The notes under the pieces were generated by a model. That model worked only from the letters and a program-made list of their open reading frames with translations. It was not told the origin of the DNA and did no database searches. 23,564 nt of DNA from Bacillota bacterium. GTDB taxonomy: Bacteria > Bacillota > UBA4882 > UBA10575. Numbering within the stretch: position 1 is the stretch's first letter; the number at the start of each line of letters is the position of its first letter. Below, in pieces: positions 6,972 to 14,578 of this stretch. The position numbers and the translations under genes are program-made. The DNA lies in contig DOID01000049.1 of assembly GCA_003511465.1 (NCBI GenBank), positions 3,884-27,447 on the forward strand, written 5' to 3'.

Positions 6972-7319
6972 ATGAATTACGATCAGCATTTGACGACTGC
7001 TTATACGGCGTTGCTTGAGACCAAGGGAGAGGACTTGGTGATTTTGGATCTAAAAGAGCTAACGGTGATCACTGATTATTTTGTGTTGGTTACCGGCCGC
7101 AACCCTAACCATCTGAAGGCGTTAGCAGATGCGGTCCAAGAAAAGCTTACGATTCAGGATTTAATCCCGTCCCGGAAGGAAGGGGATGAAAAAAACAGAT
7201 GGATCCTGTTGGATTACGGGTTCATGGTTATCCACATGTTAGGCCAAGACGAGAGGGATTTTTACCGTCTGGAGGAACTTTGGCATGGTGCCAAAAGATT
7301 GACTCCTACCATTGCTTGA
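6972..7319 (+). CDS. rsfS: Ribosomal silencing factor RsfS
   Basis: RsfS binds ribosomal protein L14 and blocks joining of the ribosomal subunits when nutrients are scarce. The 115 residues contain the family core DLKELTVITDYFVLVTG and the C-terminal WILLDYGFMVIHMLGQDERDFYRLEELW segment. Start ATG 6972 follows GGCGGAGG (6957-6964); the TTG at 6966 lies too close to that site. The gene is probably co-transcribed with yqeK. Its stop codon lies inside the -35 element of the leuS promoter, so the two transcription units abut directly. Confidence 0.95.
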   Translation: MNYDQHLTTAYTALLETKGEDLVILDLKELTVITDYFVLVTGRNPNHLKALADAVQEKLTIQDLIPSRKEGDEKNRWILLDYGFMVIHMLGQDERDFYRLEELWHGAKRLTPTIA

Positions 7320-7344
7320 CATTTATTTAGCTCTAGTTTATACT
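7316..7344 (+). promoter_or_regulatory. Sigma-A promoter for the leuS T-box transcript
   Basis: TTGACA (7316-7321), a 17-nt spacer and TATACT (7339-7344) form a near-perfect vegetative promoter. The predicted start near 7351 gives a leader of about 330 nt. The -35 element contains the rsfS stop codon TGA (7317-7319). Confidence 0.85.
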
Positions 7345-7350
7345 TTTAAG

Positions 7351-7667
7351 TGGTATTATTTGCTCAATCTTTGATCTTTATCACGAAGTGCCAAATGCGC
7401 TGGTAAAGAAGGAGAAACAGGATCTTCCAAATAAAAGTAGCTGATGAAGGGGAAAAGTAGATCAGGATCAGGGTGTAGAGAGCCGGTGGGTGGTGAAAAC
7501 CGGTCCTAGGATCTGATTGAACTCACCCCGGAAGTTTAGGAATAAAATTCCTAACCCAAACCAGGGTTACATGGGCAAAAAGGGTTTTCCACAAAGGAGA
7601 ACCGAAACAGGGTGGTACCGCGACTGTTAATCGCCCCTGGTCAAGAATTGACCAGGGGCTAAATTTT
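7351..7667 (+). ncRNA. T-box riboswitch, leucine-specific, controlling leuS
   Basis: This region explains the 363-nt gap before leuS. The T-box sequence AACAGGGTGGTACCGCG (7606-7622) is canonical. Stem III is visible as GGTTTTCC (7583-7590) with GGAGAACC (7596-7603), and another hairpin is TTAGGAAT (7536-7543) with ATTCCTAA (7547-7554). The Stem I motif GATGAAGGGGAAAAGTA lies near 7443-7459. The specifier is probably CTC (7522-7524) in the context GAA-CTC-ACC, a leucine codon. The UGGU bulge (7613-7616) would pair with tRNA ending ACCA, fitting the A73 of tRNA-Leu. In the antiterminator CAGGG (7608-7612) pairs with CCCTG (7635-7639). Uncharged tRNA-Leu should allow read-through into leuS. Confidence 0.95.
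7633..7667 (+). terminator. Regulated terminator of the leuS T-box
   Basis: GCCCCTGGTC (7633-7642) pairs perfectly with GACCAGGGGC (7650-7659), followed by TAAATTTT. The 5' half of this stem overlaps the bases used by the antiterminator, as expected of a T-box. Confidence 0.9.
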
Positions 7668-7682
7668 GGTGGAGGGATTGAG

Positions 7683-10136
7683 ATGACGACAAAATACGAC
7701 CGCTATCAGCCCCATAAAATTGAACCGTTTTGGCGGCAGCAGTGGGAAGAAACCGGACTAGACCGCGCCGTAGTGAAAAAGGACCAACCAAAGTACTATG
7801 CGCTCACGATGCTTCCTTATCCCAGCGGGGATCTACACATCGGACACTGGTATGCGATGGTGCCGTCGGATGCGCGGGCGCGCTTTATGCGGATGCAAGG
7901 ATATAATGTCCTTTTCCCCATCGGGTTTGATGCCTTTGGGTTACCGGCGGAGAACGCCGCGATTAAGCGAAATATTCATCCGCACCAGTGGACAATGGAG
8001 AATATCCGGCGGATGCGGGAACAATTAAAATCGATGGGCGCGATCTTTGACTGGCAACGGGAAGTAGTCACCTGTTTGCCCGGTTTTTACAAATGGAGCC
8101 AATGGCTTTTTTTAAAGTTTTACGAGCATGGACTGGCTTATAAAAAATTATCGCCCGTTGATTTTTGCCCAAATTGTAATACCACTTTAGCTCGGGAACA
8201 GGTGTGGGGTGAAGATCGTCATTGTGAACGTTGTGAAACTCCGGTGGTTAAAAAAGAACTTGACCAGTGGTTCTTTAAAATAACGGACTATGCCGAAGAA
8301 TTACTGGACTATTCTGGGATTGACTGGCCAGAACGGGTCGTCTCCATGCAGAAGAACTGGATCGGGAAAAGCGAAGGTGCGGAGGTTAAATTCCGGCTGA
8401 CCAATGATGAAGAGATCACGGTTTTTACGACTCGTCCGGATACCCTATGGGGTGTCACCTTTATGGTGTTGGCGCCGGAACATCCTTTGGTCGATAAAAT
8501 CACCACTGCCGAATACAAAACCCAGGTCAAGGAGTATCAGTACCAAGCGAGCCGCCAAAGTGAAATCGAGCGGTTGGCTGATGACCAAGAAAAAACCGGC
8601 GTTTTTACCGGAAGCTATGCAGTTAACCCGGTTAATGGTGAACAAATCCCGGTTTGGATCGCTGACTACGTCATGATGGGCTACGGCACCGGTGCTATTA
8701 TGGCTGTTCCAGCCCATGACACCCGTGATTTTGCTTTTGCCCGTAAATATCGGCTCCCGATCAAGGTGGTCATTACACCGGCTGAAGGGCTCGCGGATCC
8801 GTTAACTAAACCCTACACCGAAGTGGAGCAGGGTAAGATGGTCAATTCCGGAACTTTTAGTGGTTTATCGGCAGCCGAGGGAAAAGTAAAAGTAAGCTCC
8901 TGGCTTGAAGAAAAGGGGTTAGGCAAAAAAGCGGTCAATTATCGGCTCCGGGATTGGCTAATCAGTCGGCAACGTTACTGGGGCACACCGATTCCCATTG
9001 TCTATTGTGAAAAATGCGGAACCGTACCCGTTCCCGAGGAAGAGCTACCGATTGTTTTACCAGAAGATGCCGAGTTTTTGCCGACCGGAGAATCACCGCT
9101 CAGACACCATGCTGACTTTTTGCATACGACCTGTCCACGCTGCGGCGGTCCGGCGCAGCGGGAAACCGATACCATGGATACTTTTGTCTGTTCCTCATGG
9201 TACCAATATGCCTATCTCAGCCCGTATTATCAAGGCGCTACTCCCTTCGATCCGGCGGAAGGAGCCTACTGGCTACCGGTGGATTTGTATACCGGTGGGG
9301 TAGAGCACGCCTGTATGCATCTTATTTATACCCGTTTTTTTACTAAAGCCATGCGTGACATCGGTTTGGTCGATTTTGACGAACCCATGCGAACATTACG
9401 AAATCAAGGAATAATTTTGGGTGAAGACAGTGAAAAAATGAGTAAATCCCGGGGAAATGTGATCGCCCCCGATGATCTGATTGAAGCCTACGGTTCAGAC
9501 ACCATCCGCGTCTACCTAATGTTCGGTTGGCGCTGGGAAATGGGAGGACCGTGGGATAGTAGGGGAATTGAAGGTAGTTATCGTTTTCTGAACCGGATTT
9601 GGGAGTTATTACTATTTCCGGTGGAAGGAGCGGTTGAGCCAACAGCCGAGCTGATTGAGACCTTACAACGTAAACTCCACCAAACGATTAAGCGCGCAAC
9701 TGAAGATGTAAAGGAGTTAGCCTTTAATACCTATATCGCTTCTTTAATGGAATTTTCAAACCTGTTGGCCAAGGTGAAGCCCAATCTATGGGGTACCCAA
9801 CCTTGGAACGAAGCGGCAAAAACCTTAACTCTGCTCTTGGCACCAGCCGCACCGTATATCGCGGAGGAGATCTGGTCCCAATTAGGCGAAAAGTATTCGG
9901 TCCATATCCAACGGTGGCCGGAATGGGATCCAGAACTGGTCGTCGAACAACAGGTGGAAATTGTCATCCAGATTAATGGAAAGATCAAAGAACGCTTAGT
10001 CATTCCGGTGGATGCGTCGGAAGATCAGGTTAAAGCAAGGGCCTTTGCAATGGAGGCGATTAGCAGTGTTCTCCAAGGGAAAGCGCCCCGGAAAGTGATT
10101 TACGTACCAGGCCGTCTCCTAAATATTGTTCTTTAA
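7683..10136 (+). CDS. leuS: Leucyl-tRNA synthetase
   Basis: LeuS charges tRNA-Leu with leucine in the cytoplasm. The 817-residue class I enzyme has HIGH at residues 52-55 (PYPSGDLHIGHWYAMV) and KMSKS at 585-589. It carries a zinc-binding knuckle with Cys162, Cys165, Cys181 and Cys184, and the CP1 editing domain with TTRPDTLWG in its expected place. The length is normal for bacterial LeuS. Start ATG 7683 follows GGTGGAGGG (7668-7676). The gene stands alone between a T-box leader and a terminator, so its expression should follow the charging state of tRNA-Leu. Confidence 0.98.
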   Translation: MTTKYDRYQPHKIEPFWRQQWEETGLDRAVVKKDQPKYYALTMLPYPSGDLHIGHWYAMVPSDARARFMRMQGYNVLFPIGFDAFGLPAENAAIKRNIHPHQWTMENIRRMREQLKSMGAIFDWQREVVTCLPGFYKWSQWLFLKFYEHGLAYKKLSPVDFCPNCNTTLAREQVWGEDRHCERCETPVVKKELDQWFFKITDYAEELLDYSGIDWPERVVSMQKNWIGKSEGAEVKFRLTNDEEITVFTTRPDTLWGVTFMVLAPEHPLVDKITTAEYKTQVKEYQYQASRQSEIERLADDQEKTGVFTGSYAVNPVNGEQIPVWIADYVMMGYGTGAIMAVPAHDTRDFAFARKYRLPIKVVITPAEGLADPLTKPYTEVEQGKMVNSGTFSGLSAAEGKVKVSSWLEEKGLGKKAVNYRLRDWLISRQRYWGTPIPIVYCEKCGTVPVPEEELPIVLPEDAEFLPTGESPLRHHADFLHTTCPRCGGPAQRETDTMDTFVCSSWYQYAYLSPYYQGATPFDPAEGAYWLPVDLYTGGVEHACMHLIYTRFFTKAMRDIGLVDFDEPMRTLRNQGIILGEDSEKMSKSRGNVIAPDDLIEAYGSDTIRVYLMFGWRWEMGGPWDSRGIEGSYRFLNRIWELLLFPVEGAVEPTAELIETLQRKLHQTIKRATEDVKELAFNTYIASLMEFSNLLAKVKPNLWGTQPWNEAAKTLTLLLAPAAPYIAEEIWSQLGEKYSVHIQRWPEWDPELVVEQQVEIVIQINGKIKERLVIPVDASEDQVKARAFAMEAISSVLQGKAPRKVIYVPGRLLNIVL

Positions 10137-10142
10137 ACATTG

Positions 10143-10172
10143 AGAGCATAGGCCAAAGTGCCTATGCTCTTT
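10143..10172 (+). terminator. Intrinsic terminator after leuS
   Basis: AGAGCATAGGC (10143-10153) pairs perfectly with GCCTATGCTCT (10160-10170) around a 6-nt loop and is followed by TT. The U-tract is short but the 11-bp stem is strong. It separates leuS from spoIVB. Confidence 0.75.
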
Positions 10173-10195
10173 CCAAAGTCCCTTGATTTTTCTTC

Positions 10196-10225
10196 GTATA
10201 AAGGCCGATTTTAACGGGGAATTTA
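10196..10225 (+). promoter_or_regulatory. Predicted sigma-F (forespore) promoter for spoIVB
   Basis: GTATA (10196-10200), a 15-nt spacer and GGGGAATTTA (10216-10225) match the sigma-F consensus (GYWTA, N15, GGNRANANTW) at all but one defined position. Sigma-G uses a similar -35, so it may also read this site. Forespore expression is what is known for spoIVB in Bacillus subtilis. Confidence 0.65.
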
Positions 10226-10267
10226 TCAATAAAAGACGCTTTAGCTGCGGTTTTATTGGAGGAAGAT

Positions 10268-11620
10268 ATGATGCCACCCCGTTTTCGAAAACCACTGGTG
10301 ATCGGTTTTGTCCTTTGTGTTGTAATTTGTCTATTTTCTCTTTTACCCCAGTTCATTAAAGTCCAACTTTACCCTACTAAGCTGAAAATCGTCCCGGGAC
10401 AACATTTGCAGTTATCACTGAAAAGACCATTTAGTATTTACTTAGAAGCCAACCGTCTAGATGGCATCAACGGCGTTAACGGCAAGACAAAATTAGAAAA
10501 AGGGCAAAGCGGAAGCTGTTCTCAAGTAATGGTCCGTCCGGAACGAGAAGGCACTGGTACGCTGGAAATCCGCTTTTTAGGGATTCCGATCCGGCGGGTC
10601 AACCTTTTAGTCCAAGAGATGCCCCAAGTGATTCCCGGCGGCCATGCCATCGGCGTTTTGATGGCCAAAGAAGGGGTGATTATCTCCGGACATCTTCCTC
10701 TCCGCGATGACCAGGGAAAGGAGTATTATCCTGCGGAGGAAGCAGGATTGGAAGTGGGCGATTTATTAATCGCCATTAACGAAATACCAATCCAGCGGAT
10801 CAATCAGGTTGATCCGTTAATTCAGCAAGAGGCGGTGAAGGGTCTTCCTTTAACTTTGACCCTTATTCGCCAGGGGCAGACCATCAAGGAAAAAATCCAA
10901 CCGGTAAAGCGCAAAGACGGTCAAAATGGAACCGACCGCTATTTCCTCGGCGTTTACGTGGAGGATCCGGCGGCGGGGGTTGGTACTTTGACTTACTATA
11001 ACCCGCAAACAAGGCAATACGGCGCTTTAGGCCATAAAATCGTCGGTTTTAGCAATCGGGAGCTTCCTCTCGCGAACGGGAAAATAGTTTCCGCCCGGAT
11101 TACGGGAATTAATCAAGGAAACCGCGGTGAACCGGGAGAAAAGATCGGTATTTTCTCTGGTAGCAACGATATTATCGGGGATATTTCCGCCAACACCCCG
11201 ATTGGTATTTTTGGCTCCCTACGGAACGGAGTGACCAATCCTTGGCACCAGCGGCCAATCCCGGTATCGACCATTTCAGAAGTACGGCCCGGGCCCGCGG
11301 AAATTCTTACCGTTTTGTCGGGAAACGAGATTCGTCGCTTTTCCATTGAAATCCAGAAGGTTTATTATCAAACCAATTTACGGGATAAAGGGATGGTAGT
11401 TAAAGTAACTGATTCTGAATTGCTGAACCAAGCGGGCGGGATTATCCAGGGGATGAGTGGCAGTCCAATCATTCAAAACGGGAAACTGGTCGGGGCGATT
11501 ACCCATGTTTTTGTGAATGACCCCACCCGTGGCTATGGCGTCTTTGCCGAGTGGATGTTACAAATGGAAGAAACCTTTGGAAGGACCACACAAGATGTTC
11601 ACCCAGATTTAGCTTCCTAA
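10268..11620 (+). CDS. spoIVB: SpoIVB peptidase (intercompartmental sporulation signal)
   Basis: SpoIVB is made in the forespore, crosses its inner membrane and cleaves SpoIVFA, releasing activation of pro-sigma-K in the mother cell. The 450 residues show an N-terminal membrane anchor (about residues 9-29), a PDZ domain around 125-210 and the S55 peptidase domain. Catalytic candidates are His256 (GALGHKIVGF), Asp382 (KVTDSELL) and Ser397 (GMSGSP), as known in the family. GGAGG (10258-10262) fits ATG 10268; ATG 10271 is an alternative, and TTG 10256 overlaps the site. It precedes spo0A exactly as in Bacillus. Confidence 0.97.
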   Translation: MMPPRFRKPLVIGFVLCVVICLFSLLPQFIKVQLYPTKLKIVPGQHLQLSLKRPFSIYLEANRLDGINGVNGKTKLEKGQSGSCSQVMVRPEREGTGTLEIRFLGIPIRRVNLLVQEMPQVIPGGHAIGVLMAKEGVIISGHLPLRDDQGKEYYPAEEAGLEVGDLLIAINEIPIQRINQVDPLIQQEAVKGLPLTLTLIRQGQTIKEKIQPVKRKDGQNGTDRYFLGVYVEDPAAGVGTLTYYNPQTRQYGALGHKIVGFSNRELPLANGKIVSARITGINQGNRGEPGEKIGIFSGSNDIIGDISANTPIGIFGSLRNGVTNPWHQRPIPVSTISEVRPGPAEILTVLSGNEIRRFSIEIQKVYYQTNLRDKGMVVKVTDSELLNQAGGIIQGMSGSPIIQNGKLVGAITHVFVNDPTRGYGVFAEWMLQMEETFGRTTQDVHPDLAS

Positions 11621-11633
11621 AGTAAACGTTTGT

Positions 11634-11662
11634 GAAGGATTATCTCATTTTTTACCGAATTT
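11634..11662 (+). promoter_or_regulatory. Predicted sigma-H promoter for spo0A
   Basis: GAAGGATTA (11634-11642), an 11-nt spacer and ACCGAATTT (11654-11662) match every defined position of the sigma-H consensus (RNAGGAWWW, N11-12, RNNGAATWW). In Bacillus subtilis spo0A has a sigma-H promoter just upstream. I see no Spo0A box (TGTCGAA) in this gap. Confidence 0.75.
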
Positions 11663-11694
11663 TATGTTAAACAGTACGAACGGAGGCGGACTTA

Positions 11695-12477
11695 TTGACA
11701 TTATCAGGGAAGATAAAAATAGGTTTAGCTGAAGATAATTTAGAATTTTGCCAGGTATTAAACGACTATCTCCAGGCCCATCCTGATCTCGAGGTCGCTG
11801 CAGTTGCCTATGACGGTCAGCAGACTCTGGAAATGGTGCGAACGACTAAGCTTCACCTCTTGCTCCTAGATTTGATTATGCCGAAACTAGATGGGATTGC
11901 GGTGTTGGAACGGATCAAGATGATGGATAATCGCCCAAAGATTATTATTTTGTCCGCCTTTGGGCATGAGGAAATGACCAGGAAAGCCGTGGAGTTAGGA
12001 GCCGACTACTTTATCGTGAAACCTTTTGACTTGCAGATATTGGTCCAGCGCATCCGGGAGGTTTGCGGTAGTCAATCGCCAGCGGCCTTCACGGCGTATA
12101 CTTCTCCGGCGCGGCAAGCAGGCCAGATCGAACAGGAAGTCACTGATCTTTTACAAAAAATGAAAATCCCCCCCCATTTTAAGGGTTATACTTATCTCCG
12201 GAAAGCGATTTTGCTCTGTATTAAAGAACCGACCTTGATTAATGAAGTGACCAAAAAATTGTATCCCAGAATTGCTGAGGAGTATAATTCCACTGCTAAC
12301 CGGGTCGAGCGTTCGATGCGTTTTGCGATCGAAACGGCGTGGAGCAGGGGAGAAATTGAGTACCTCCATGAGCTGATGGGTCCCATTGTTGATGAGAAAA
12401 AGGGGAAACCAACCAATGTAAGTTTTATCGCGAAAATTTCCGACAAAATCCGGCTAAATTACAATCTAAGAAATTAA
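11695..12477 (+). CDS. spo0A: Sporulation master response regulator Spo0A
   Basis: Phosphorylated Spo0A binds 0A boxes and starts sporulation. The 260 residues comprise a receiver domain (about 5-122) with Glu13/Asp14, phospho-acceptor Asp59 (LLLLDLIMP), Ser87 and Lys109, and the Spo0A-specific DNA-binding domain (about 140-250). The latter contains MKIPPHFKGYTYLRKAI and the recognition helix STANRVERSMRFAIETAW. The start is TTG 11695 behind GGAGGCG (11682-11688). It is probably driven by the sigma-H promoter just upstream and by read-through from spoIVB. A run of eight C (12168-12175) encodes Ile-Pro-Pro-His and may be a slippage site. Confidence 0.98.
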   Translation: MTLSGKIKIGLAEDNLEFCQVLNDYLQAHPDLEVAAVAYDGQQTLEMVRTTKLHLLLLDLIMPKLDGIAVLERIKMMDNRPKIIILSAFGHEEMTRKAVELGADYFIVKPFDLQILVQRIREVCGSQSPAAFTAYTSPARQAGQIEQEVTDLLQKMKIPPHFKGYTYLRKAILLCIKEPTLINEVTKKLYPRIAEEYNSTANRVERSMRFAIETAWSRGEIEYLHELMGPIVDEKKGKPTNVSFIAKISDKIRLNYNLRN

Positions 12478-12482
12478 GGTAG

Positions 12483-12505
12483 GGCTTTTTGCAACGCAAA
12501 AAGCT
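12483..12505 (+). repeat. Short hairpin copy of the GCTTTTTGC / GCAAAAAGC element, upstream of the steA-like gene
   Basis: GCTTTTTGC (12484-12492) pairs perfectly with GCAAAAAGC (12496-12504) around an AAC loop. The right half, CAACGCAAAAAGC, is identical to the right arm in the rplU leader (281-293). It fills most of the 39-nt gap between spo0A and the steA-like gene and ends 12 nt before the start codon. No T-run follows, so it does not look like a terminator. Confidence 0.65.
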
Positions 12506-12516
12506 TAGGTAGAAAA

Positions 12517-13638
12517 GTGGATATTAGGGGAACAGCACGAAAAGGGATCAAAACCAAAGACTTGGTGAAGAAACTTAAACCCGGTGAGATTGCCGTGATC
12601 AACCATCTTGACCTAGACCAGGTTGCGGCCGAATCTTTAATTAAAGCCAATGTTAAGATGGTGGTGAATGCTGCCTCCTCGATCTCGGGTCGCTACCCTA
12701 ATTTAGGACCCAGCATCCTCGCCAAAGCCGGAATTCCCCTGCTTGACCGGGTAGGGGAAGCTTTTTTTACCAACCTTCCCGAAGTGACGGAAGTAGAGAT
12801 TAAGGGTGAACGGATCTATCAGGACCATCAGCTTCTGGGCGAAGGGGTTATCCTGACTCCGGAAGGGGTTGAACAGGCGACTGAACAAGCCAAGAAGAAC
12901 TTAAACCATGAATTAGATAAATTTATCCAGAACACTTTAGAATATGCCCTCATTGAAAAGGATTTAGTCCTCGGAGGGTTGTCGCTGCCACCAATTAGTA
13001 CCGCTTTAGCTAAAAAACAGGTCTTGGTTGTAGTTCGCGGTCAAAATTACCGGGACGACCTAAAAATAATTCTCTCCTATATCCGGGAAGTGCGGCCGGT
13101 GCTGATTGGGGTTGACGGTGGTGCCGACGCTTTACTGGAATTCGGTTTACGTCCCCACCTAATTATTGGGGACATGGATAGTGTCTCGGATCAAGCTTTA
13201 CGATCGGGGGCCGAGTTGATTGTCCATGCGTATCAAGACGGACATGCCCCTGGCTTAAAGCGGATCCAGGAGCTAAATCTAAGAGCCCATACTTTTCCAG
13301 CCCCCGGAACTAGCGAAGATCTAGCCCTCATTTTAGCTTATGAGAAAGGTGCCGATTTGATTGTGGCGGTGGGCACCCATTCCAATATGATCGATTTTTT
13401 GGAAAAGGGCCGAAAGGGAATGGCCAGCACTTTTCTGGTCAGACTAAAAGTAGGATCAATTCTGGTTGACGCCAGAGGGGTGAGTAGACTATACCATAGC
13501 AGGGTGAAAGTCGAGCAGATCTTCTTGATCTGCTTAGCTGCTTTTATCCCCCTAATTCTGGTTTTATCCTCAAATAAGTTTTTATGGGATTGGCTTCGTC
13601 TCCTTTGGCTAAAACTCCGTTTTTTACTTAAGATATAG
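12517..13638 (+). CDS. steA: SteA-like protein (putative cytokinetic-ring / envelope factor, COG4825 type)
   Basis: The 373-residue protein has a thiamine-pyrophosphokinase-like segment around residues 195-225 (GVDGGADALLEFG, then IIGDMDSVSD) and the trait APGTSEDLALILAYEKGAD. It ends in one hydrophobic membrane segment (about 328-350) and a basic cytoplasmic tail. In Corynebacterium SteA and SteB take part in cell separation; the biochemical activity is not established. Start GTG 12517 has only a weak site (AGGTAG, 12508-12513) just behind the hairpin at 12483-12505. It is followed after 12 nt by its usual partner. The family call is fairly secure, the function inferred. Confidence 0.8.
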   Translation: MDIRGTARKGIKTKDLVKKLKPGEIAVINHLDLDQVAAESLIKANVKMVVNAASSISGRYPNLGPSILAKAGIPLLDRVGEAFFTNLPEVTEVEIKGERIYQDHQLLGEGVILTPEGVEQATEQAKKNLNHELDKFIQNTLEYALIEKDLVLGGLSLPPISTALAKKQVLVVVRGQNYRDDLKIILSYIREVRPVLIGVDGGADALLEFGLRPHLIIGDMDSVSDQALRSGAELIVHAYQDGHAPGLKRIQELNLRAHTFPAPGTSEDLALILAYEKGADLIVAVGTHSNMIDFLEKGRKGMASTFLVRLKVGSILVDARGVSRLYHSRVKVEQIFLICLAAFIPLILVLSSNKFLWDWLRLLWLKLRFLLKI

Positions 13639-13650
13639 GAGCGATGCATC

Positions 13651-14556
13651 ATGCCGTTGGATTATCGGTATTATATCTCGTCGATCGCTGCGATTTTTTT
13701 AGCTTTAGGAATCGGGATTGTCATTGGTGGCGCCTTGATGGACAACGGTGAAATGGGTCGCAGTAAAGAACAGCTCATTGTCAATTTAGAACAGGAATTT
13801 GAACAACTCCGCACGGAGAAAAGAACTTTACAAGCCGGGATCAGAGAACGGGAGGTTGAATTGGAAGTACTTCGTCAATTCAACCGGGAGGTGGTGCCCT
13901 TGGTGGTTACCGGATTACTGGCGAACCGAAAAATTGGAATTGTGAAAACGAACCAGACAATCCCGGCGGATCTCACCACTGACCTGATGGAAATCCTGAA
14001 ATTAACTGGGGCCCAGCTTTTATGGAGCATTGAGCTTACAGGTGATCCTGAACCAGCGGTTGATCAGAATATTTTAGCTGCCCGTTTAGGTTTGGAAAAT
14101 GATCTGTTAGGCCTTAACCAATTGTTGACCGCATTCACTGATGCGGTGATTACCGGTGAGGATGGGGAATTACTGGCCGCCCTCCATGCAAACAATTTAA
14201 TCCAGATCCGCGGCGAGACCAAGGAGTCCGTAAAGGAACCCCTCGATACATTGATTTTATTGGGCGGAAGCTATGAAGACAAAATAAATTTCGTTGACCA
14301 GATCGATCTGGTCGTCGCCAAACAAGCGAAGCTTAGGGGGGTAATCGTTGCCGGGGTGGAACCCCTGACTGCTAAGATCTCATATATTCCCAAGTATAAA
14401 AAATCCGGTTTGATCGCCATCGACAACATCAATACCCTTCCAGGCCAAGTTGCTTTAATCCTGGCCTTAGCGGGTGGGGAGGAAGGTCACTATGGTGTCA
14501 AAGAGACCGCCCGTAGTTTACTGCCGAAACTTTCGGTTCAAGGGTTAACCCAATAA
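13651..14556 (+). CDS. steB: SteB / MctB-like membrane-anchored coiled-coil protein (annotated in families as copper transporter)
   Basis: The 301 residues start with DYRYYISSIAAIFLALGIG, the N-terminal signature of the MctB/SteB family (PF11382). One transmembrane helix (about 7-28) is followed by a coiled coil (about 35-75) and an extracytoplasmic domain. Mycobacterial MctB was described as a copper transporter, but the single helix makes channel activity unlikely here. Corynebacterial SteB works with SteA in cell separation, and the neighbouring steA-like gene favours that role. TAGGAG (13636-13641) is the ribosome binding site. It belongs to the operon that runs to dinG. Confidence 0.78.
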   Translation: MPLDYRYYISSIAAIFLALGIGIVIGGALMDNGEMGRSKEQLIVNLEQEFEQLRTEKRTLQAGIREREVELEVLRQFNREVVPLVVTGLLANRKIGIVKTNQTIPADLTTDLMEILKLTGAQLLWSIELTGDPEPAVDQNILAARLGLENDLLGLNQLLTAFTDAVITGEDGELLAALHANNLIQIRGETKESVKEPLDTLILLGGSYEDKINFVDQIDLVVAKQAKLRGVIVAGVEPLTAKISYIPKYKKSGLIAIDNINTLPGQVALILALAGGEEGHYGVKETARSLLPKLSVQGLTQ

Positions 14557-14578
14557 TTCTAAATGAGGTGAGCCCTTC

